Made by a program: the position numbers and the translations under genes | The notes under the pieces: generated by a model | Told to the model about the DNA's origin: nothing | Database searches by the model: none | Seen by the model: the letters and a program-made list of their open reading frames with translations, nothing else | From: Chloroflexota bacterium | GTDB taxonomy: Bacteria > Chloroflexota > Dormibacteria > Dormibacterales > Dormibacteraceae | Direction: 5' to 3' | Assembly: GCA_005880175.1 (NCBI GenBank) | Contig: VBJR01000067.1 | Coordinates: forward strand, 1 to 6,214 | Length of the DNA: 6,214 bases | Part shown: piece after piece, positions 5,082 through 6,214 of the stretch | How the letters are laid out: every line of letters starts with the position of its first letter | Numbering within the stretch: position 1 is the stretch's first letter

Positions 5082-6214
5082 ATGGCCGTCCGGCACACGT
5101 ACCCGTTCACCGCGATCGTCGGCCAGGAGCGCATGAAGCTCGCGCTCTGCCTCAACGCGGTGCACCCGCGGATCGGCGGCGTGCTGATCCGCGGCGAGCG
5201 GGGGACGGGCAAGTCGACCGCCGTGCGGGCGCTGGCGCGCCTGCTGCCCGAGCACGACGTCGTCGAGGGCTGCCACTTCGGCTGCGACCCGGACGACGCC
5301 GGGGCGCTCTGCTGGCAGTGCCACGACCGGATGACGGCCGGCGAGCGCCCGCTGCCGCGCGAGCGGCGCCGGATGCGCGTGGTGGACCTGCCGATCAACG
5401 CGTCGGAGGACCGGGTGGTCGGGACGATCGACCTGGAGGCGGCGCTGAAGGAGGGTTCGCGGCGGTTCGAGCCCGGTGTGCTGGCGGAGGCCAACCGGAA
5501 CATCCTGTACGTGGACGAGGTCAACCTGCTGGACGACCACATCGTGGACGTGCTGCTGGACGCGGCGGCGATGGGCGTGAACGTGGTTGAGCGCGAGGGG
5601 GTGTCGGTGACGCACCCGGCGCGGTTCATCCTGGTCGGCACGATGAACCCGGAGGAGGGGGAGCTGCGGCCGCAGCTGCTGGACCGCTTCGGGCTCTGCG
5701 TGGACGTCGAGGGCATCGCCGACGCCGACCTGCGGGTCGAGATCACCGAGCGCGACGCGGCGTTCCGGTCCGGCGAGCCCGGGTTCGCCGAGCGCTTCCT
5801 CGCCTCGGACCGGGAGCTGGGCGAGAGGATCGAGGGGGCGGTCCCGGCGTTCGAGCGCGTGCACCTGACCCCCGGCAACGCCCGCCTGGTCTCCAGCATC
5901 TGCGTCGAGGCCGGCGTCCTCGGCCACCGCGGGGACGTGGTGACCGGCCAGACCGCGCGGGCGCTGGCCGCGCTGCGCGGCCACCAGGCGCCGACCCGCG
6001 ACGACATCTACGACGCCGCCGAGCTGGCGCTCGCGCACCGGGCCCGGGCCCAGATCCGCCGCGAGGAGCAGGAGCCGTCGCAGACGGAGGACGCGGAGCG
6101 CCGCGAGAGCGAGGACGAGCAGCCGCAGCAGGGCGAGAACACGCAGCCCGGCGCCAGCGACTCCGAGCAGGAGGCGGGCGCCGAGCAGCAGGAGGCGAGC
6201 CAGGCCGACACCGG
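5082..6214 (+). CDS. Magnesium/cobalt chelatase AAA+ subunit, ChlI/ChlD type (partial, N-terminal part)
   Basis: This is the ATPase motor of a metal-insertion chelatase, which drives a large CobN/ChlH-type subunit to put Mg or Co into a tetrapyrrole. The first 377 codons are present; the right edge cuts the gene. Visible marks are the opening [14 protein letters not shown] (residues 9-22), Walker A GERGTGKS (38-45), Walker [11 protein letters not shown] (141-150), and sensor/arginine-finger region [20 protein letters not shown] (185-204). Four cysteines at 64, 68, 77 and 80 (C-x3-C-x8-C-x2-C) lie in an insert after the Walker A helix, a possible metal site. From about residue 328 the chain becomes Glu/Gln/Ser-rich, the linker that in ChlD-type proteins leads to a VWA domain. 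A full product of about 600-700 residues with VWA is therefore expected. In a presumably non-photosynthetic bacterium a cobalamin role is more likely than chlorophyll, but no cobN is in view. Confidence 0.92.
   Translation, partial: MAVRHTYPFTAIVGQERMKLALCLNAVHPRIGGVLIRGERGTGKSTAVRALARLLPEHDVVEGCHFGCDPDDAGALCWQCHDRMTAGERPLPRERRRMRVVDLPINASEDRVVGTIDLEAALKEGSRRFEPGVLAEANRNILYVDEVNLLDDHIVDVLLDAAAMGVNVVEREGVSVTHPARFILVGTMNPEEGELRPQLLDRFGLCVDVEGIADADLRVEITERDAAFRSGEPGFAERFLASDRELGERIEGAVPAFERVHLTPGNARLVSSICVEAGVLGHRGDVVTGQTARALAALRGHQAPTRDDIYDAAELALAHRARAQIRREEQEPSQTEDAERRESEDEQPQQGENTQPGASDSEQEAGAEQQEASQADT

Noticed and set aside
4905..6038. 377-codon minus-strand frame opposite the chelatase gene.
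   Set aside because: It has shadow-type composition with His/Arg/Val/Leu runs, while the plus strand has Walker A, Walker B and other chelatase motifs throughout.

Overview
This window is very GC-rich (about 70% by eye), and its real genes favour G/C at third codon positions. GTG and TTG starts are frequent and some genes appear to be leaderless. This, with a tRNA m1A58 methyltransferase of actinobacterial type, a YESG-type NuoA and a fused ChlI/ChlD-type chelatase, suggests an actinomycete-like bacterium. A lineage such as Thermoleophilia is plausible, but that placement is inference and was not tested.

Layout. (1) Positions 1-1502, minus strand, hold the start of a complex I (NDH-1) operon in the order nuoA-nuoB-nuoC-nuoD. 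The genes are tightly packed or overlapping, and nuoD runs off the left edge. nuoC is broken as read: its N-terminal and C-terminal parts are both recognisable but lie in different frames, and a central piece is missing at the junction. (2) Positions 1503-1627 are the nuo leader, with a likely -10 box and a perfect 12-bp palindrome. (3) Positions 1628-3177, minus strand, hold a two-gene operon: trmI (tRNA m1A58 methyltransferase), then a type II-like thioesterase that starts inside the trmI stop codon (ATGA overlap). (4) Positions 3205-3627, plus strand, hold a divergent OsmC-family gene only 27 bp from trmI, probably leaderless. (5) Positions 3628-4080 are a convergent, gene-free stretch almost filled by a long imperfect inverted repeat. 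Its two arms are about 134 and 132 bp, about 84% identical by hand count, and surround a 162-bp core with its own perfect 11-bp stem. It looks like a decayed MITE-type element or two inverted copies of a dispersed repeat. (6) Positions 4081-4968, minus strand, encode an NYN-domain (PIN-like) putative ribonuclease with an Ala/Pro/Val-rich linker and a separate C-terminal domain. (7) Positions 5082-6214, plus strand, encode the N-terminal 377 residues of a Mg/Co-chelatase AAA+ subunit (ChlI/ChlD type), cut by the right edge just inside its acidic linker.

How the genes relate. The nuo genes build the peripheral arm and part of the membrane arm of NADH:quinone oxidoreductase. The other genes are housekeeping or accessory and have no obvious common pathway. 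I see no convincing new multi-gene system. The observations most worth following up are the inverted-repeat element and the lesion in nuoC.
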